Assembly: GCA_022766515.1 (NCBI GenBank)
Contig: JALEPA010000020.1
Coordinates: forward strand, 1 to 37,825
Reading direction: 5' to 3'
Source of the DNA: Lachnospiraceae bacterium
Lineage (GTDB): Bacteria; Bacillota; Clostridia; Lachnospirales; Lachnospiraceae
DNA: 37,825 nt
Position numbers and translations under genes: made by a program. Under the pieces are notes generated by a model. That model was not told the origin of the DNA and searched no databases. It saw only the letters and a list, made by a program, of their open reading frames with translations. This document shows positions 36,601 to 37,825 of this stretch, piece by piece; the stretch's first letter is position 1; every line of letters starts with the position of its first letter.

Positions 36601-36900
36601 CTCTCCCGTCAAAACAGCAAGATTCTGTCCCGCTGTTTCCTGGGTCTGTCCGGCATCAGAGACAAACTTTGCCTCATCTTTCTGCTGATCTGTGTACACC
36701 TTTGTAACCTGATCATTGTAATCACTATTGGGTGTAACAGGAACCTCCATGTTCCTCCATCTTGCAGATACTTTTTCCACAGAGCGTTTCATTGCCTGCT
36801 GCGAAGCTGTATTGATTCGCGTCCCGGAAAGTCCTGCATGATAGGCATCCGTGCCCTTTTGTTGTTTTTGTTCCTGTAAAACTACATCCCTTATATTCAT
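33685..36900 (-). CDS. Large flagellar-cluster protein with FliK (hook-length control) C-domain-like terminus
   Basis: About 1071 aa from ATG 36900 (SD gagggac), Gln-rich and soluble; C-terminal VCMNLTVRRTGDHAGRVQVSIDEPMQISMELRIKEGEVKGLIL...LQDMQESLQTSLESLGCEVKNLSYGMD resembles the Flg_hook fold pattern. Confidence 0.6.
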   Translation of the reverse strand: MNIRDVVLQEQKQQKGTDAYHAGLSGTRINTASQQAMKRSVEKVSARWRNMEVPVTPNSDYNDQVTKVYTDQQKDEAKFVSDAGQTQETAGQNLAVLTGEDYQALSQEEGSALEKYQESSLERAVERIRTERKWKRDRQEENLEFRRQMQEDLESMQAGGFLSQKSDAQIREMLAQADLPVTTQNVNQVVNGLQMYTQIGSVSDAAMHYIIDGGYTPSIANIYQGMYSGANGVPADAVSESEWTEYADQVQTLLQKLGQTDADSLEQAKWLFANELPITENNMAVLDVLQNMRTELPLEQVAADIVQTMAYGQRGVDTIPGSDTAWQAEQLADRVSELDSANIVMQMERNGQAQDMDQVTLEQALAVQESGQDQGALEQAHTVQQQGTLDSIAAKTGQDVSFSGSETEQGSYLQESETIDRQSIEQITLYRRLEEIRLRMTSSSIMKMWQQGIQVETQPLADLVDRLRQMEAVYFQSQGAQNGTPVEADQITLMQDTVSAVREIAQAPAVVLAGSMRQHALMTVQELHSVAISATRSAWQYQQDYEAVSTQVRPDLGDNIRKAWDSIPDLLQELGLEDTEANQRAVRILGYNRMEITLDNVQTMRSWDAQVNQMIRQMKPSVVLDMIRQGNNPLEQTVEQLNEQLDQQADQEAKEQQNFSKYLWQLEKSDQITEQERSGYIGIFRLLHQIEQSDGAAIGAVLQSGRQMTLANLLTAVRTEKGNGIDQRVDDTSDLKQSVESAGSITRQIETAFYKEQAFQAWDQATPEKIQTLTDGHPEEMLQYTLDAAADAMQEMQGDEVLEKEYYAEQAKELRDTFADADKTVEFLANNDLTDHYEHIQAAATYMEQGSLWKDMYRGGRRFAESTDRWDAAFDGQPDDWESQEDLQAKLEQNDAYLERVLTEYEQTADITYSDMVESARLRGLVQLHRSLAANEKYEIPMQAGDSIVCMNLTVRRTGDHAGRVQVSIDEPMQISMELRIKEGEVKGLILCGDRAGYERLQDMQESLQTSLESLGCEVKNLSYGMDFKQADFWQKNEADASETDGRILYAVAKVLVAQVVDTVKTSDTDR

Positions 36901-36932
36901 GCTGTCCCTCACTTTGAATTTTACTAACAATT

Positions 36933-36959
36933 ATTTCGGCACCTTTGGCGATTTTCTGA
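36933..36959 (-). promoter_or_regulatory. Candidate sigma-28 (sigma-D) flagellar promoter
   Basis: Minus strand -10-like GCCGAAAT with an A-rich cagaaaa near -35; weak -35 match. Confidence 0.35.
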
Positions 36960-36968
36960 AGTATACAA

Positions 36969-37083
36969 GAGCAAAGCCCGCGCTTTGCTCTGCAAGAATT
37001 GCTTTCGCAATTCTTGGTGATATATCACTACACTATGGGCAATTTTCTATATAATGCACAAGAGCAAAGCCCGCGCTTTGCTC
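36969..37083. repeat. Copy of the dispersed multi-hairpin repeat with its leading palindrome duplicated at the far end
   Basis: GAGCAAAGCCCGCGCTTTGCTC at 36969 and again at 37062; middle GCAAGAATTGCTTTCGCAATTCTTG. Confidence 0.85.
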
Positions 37084-37094
37084 TTGTGTCCTCT

Positions 37095-37814
37095 TTATGA
37101 TTTTTTGGCTGTCTTGAAAGCTTCCTGATAACTAAGTACTTTACTGATGTAGCTTTTGCACTGCGATGGTATTCCGCCTGTTCGGCGCACCGTACCACTT
37201 CCTGCGTTATATGCCGCCAATGCCAGCTTGACATTTCCCTGAAATTCTTTTAACTTCTGCGCAATGCACTTTGCTCCGCCCATAATATTCTGTTCCGGAT
37301 CAAACGGATCATCCACACCCAAACCTCTTGCGGTATCCGGCATTAACTGCATGATGCCCATTGCTCCGGAGCTGGAAACATCTTTTGGATTGAAGTTGGA
37401 CTCCGCTTTTGCGATTCCTTTCAGCAGGCTCTCGTCCACACCATATTTTTTTGCTGCCTTTTTGAAATAGCTGTCATATGGTGTTGTTTTCATAGAAGAT
37501 GCCGTTGTCGTTGTTACTTTATTAGAAGTAGACTTAGAACGACTGGTTGAAGAAGTCGATGTCTTTTTCGCTCCTTGACTTTCCACATATTGCACATTGC
37601 TGCCCGTAGATGGATCTTTGTAAGTAACCACACCGGAGCGACTGTTCGTGGAAGTATCACCAGACTCTGATGATGTCTTCTGCGCTGTTTGTTCTGTCTC
37701 TTTTTGCGTCTGTAATGCTGCTTCAAAACTTGTGATGGAGGTATGTCTGCCGCTTTCCCCATGATGCGTCACCAAGGGTTTGATCTGTAATGTAGAAATC
37801 GCCTGCGTTGTCAA
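37095..37814 (-). CDS. Lytic transglycosylase (SLT domain), start near window edge (TTG 37814 or upstream)
   Basis: YGVDESLLKGIAKAESNFNPKDVSSSGAMGIMQLMPDTARGLGVDDPFDPEQNIMGG...ALAAYNAG. Confidence 0.9.
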   Translation of the reverse strand: MTTQAISTLQIKPLVTHHGESGRHTSITSFEAALQTQKETEQTAQKTSSESGDTSTNSRSGVVTYKDPSTGSNVQYVESQGAKKTSTSSTSRSKSTSNKVTTTTASSMKTTPYDSYFKKAAKKYGVDESLLKGIAKAESNFNPKDVSSSGAMGIMQLMPDTARGLGVDDPFDPEQNIMGGAKCIAQKLKEFQGNVKLALAAYNAGSGTVRRTGGIPSQCKSYISKVLSYQEAFKTAKKS

Positions 37815-37825
37815 ACCACATCCTC

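Noticed and set aside
1-37825. Prophage, integrative element, toxin-antitoxin or defence island
   Set aside because: No integrase, transposase, phage structural gene, toxin-antitoxin pair or defence-type nuclease/helicase was recognised among the supported ORFs.

Overview
The window looks like a chromosomal segment of a motile, gut-type Lachnospiraceae-like Firmicute. The taxon is inferred from gene content and protein style, not searched. It is mostly housekeeping and carbohydrate genes, nearly all on the minus strand. From left to right: phosphoketolase C-terminus; HMA chaperone plus CadA/ZntA-type P-ATPase operon; GT-C-like membrane protein; PepD dipeptidase; GH42 beta-galactosidase; an unrecognised 588-aa coiled-coil protein; LacI regulator; HD-GYP protein; secreted beta-helix protein; cytosolic GH26-like glycosidase; O-acetylhomoserine sulfhydrylase; permuted NlpC/P60-like protein; MurI; DRE-TIM aldolase; a probable structured ncRNA (6S-like); a two-component system; Big2 surface protein; RfbC; MerR regulator; rhomboid protease; flavodoxin-SCP2 fusion; HIT protein; MalQ; and a flagellar cluster (FliS, FliC, a 1081-aa FliK-like protein, and a lytic transglycosylase). 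The most interesting non-coding signals are: (i) a dispersed ~94-bp multi-hairpin repeat family (24609-24786 in tandem, 28580, 36969-37083, plus diverged remnants); (ii) a 160-bp near-full-length palindromic MITE-like element at 28664-28823; (iii) a promoter-driven, terminator-ended structured RNA at about 21930-22147; and (iv) a near-canonical SmtB/ArsR 12-2-12 operator over the start site of the metal operon. I found no CRISPR array, prophage or obvious defence island.
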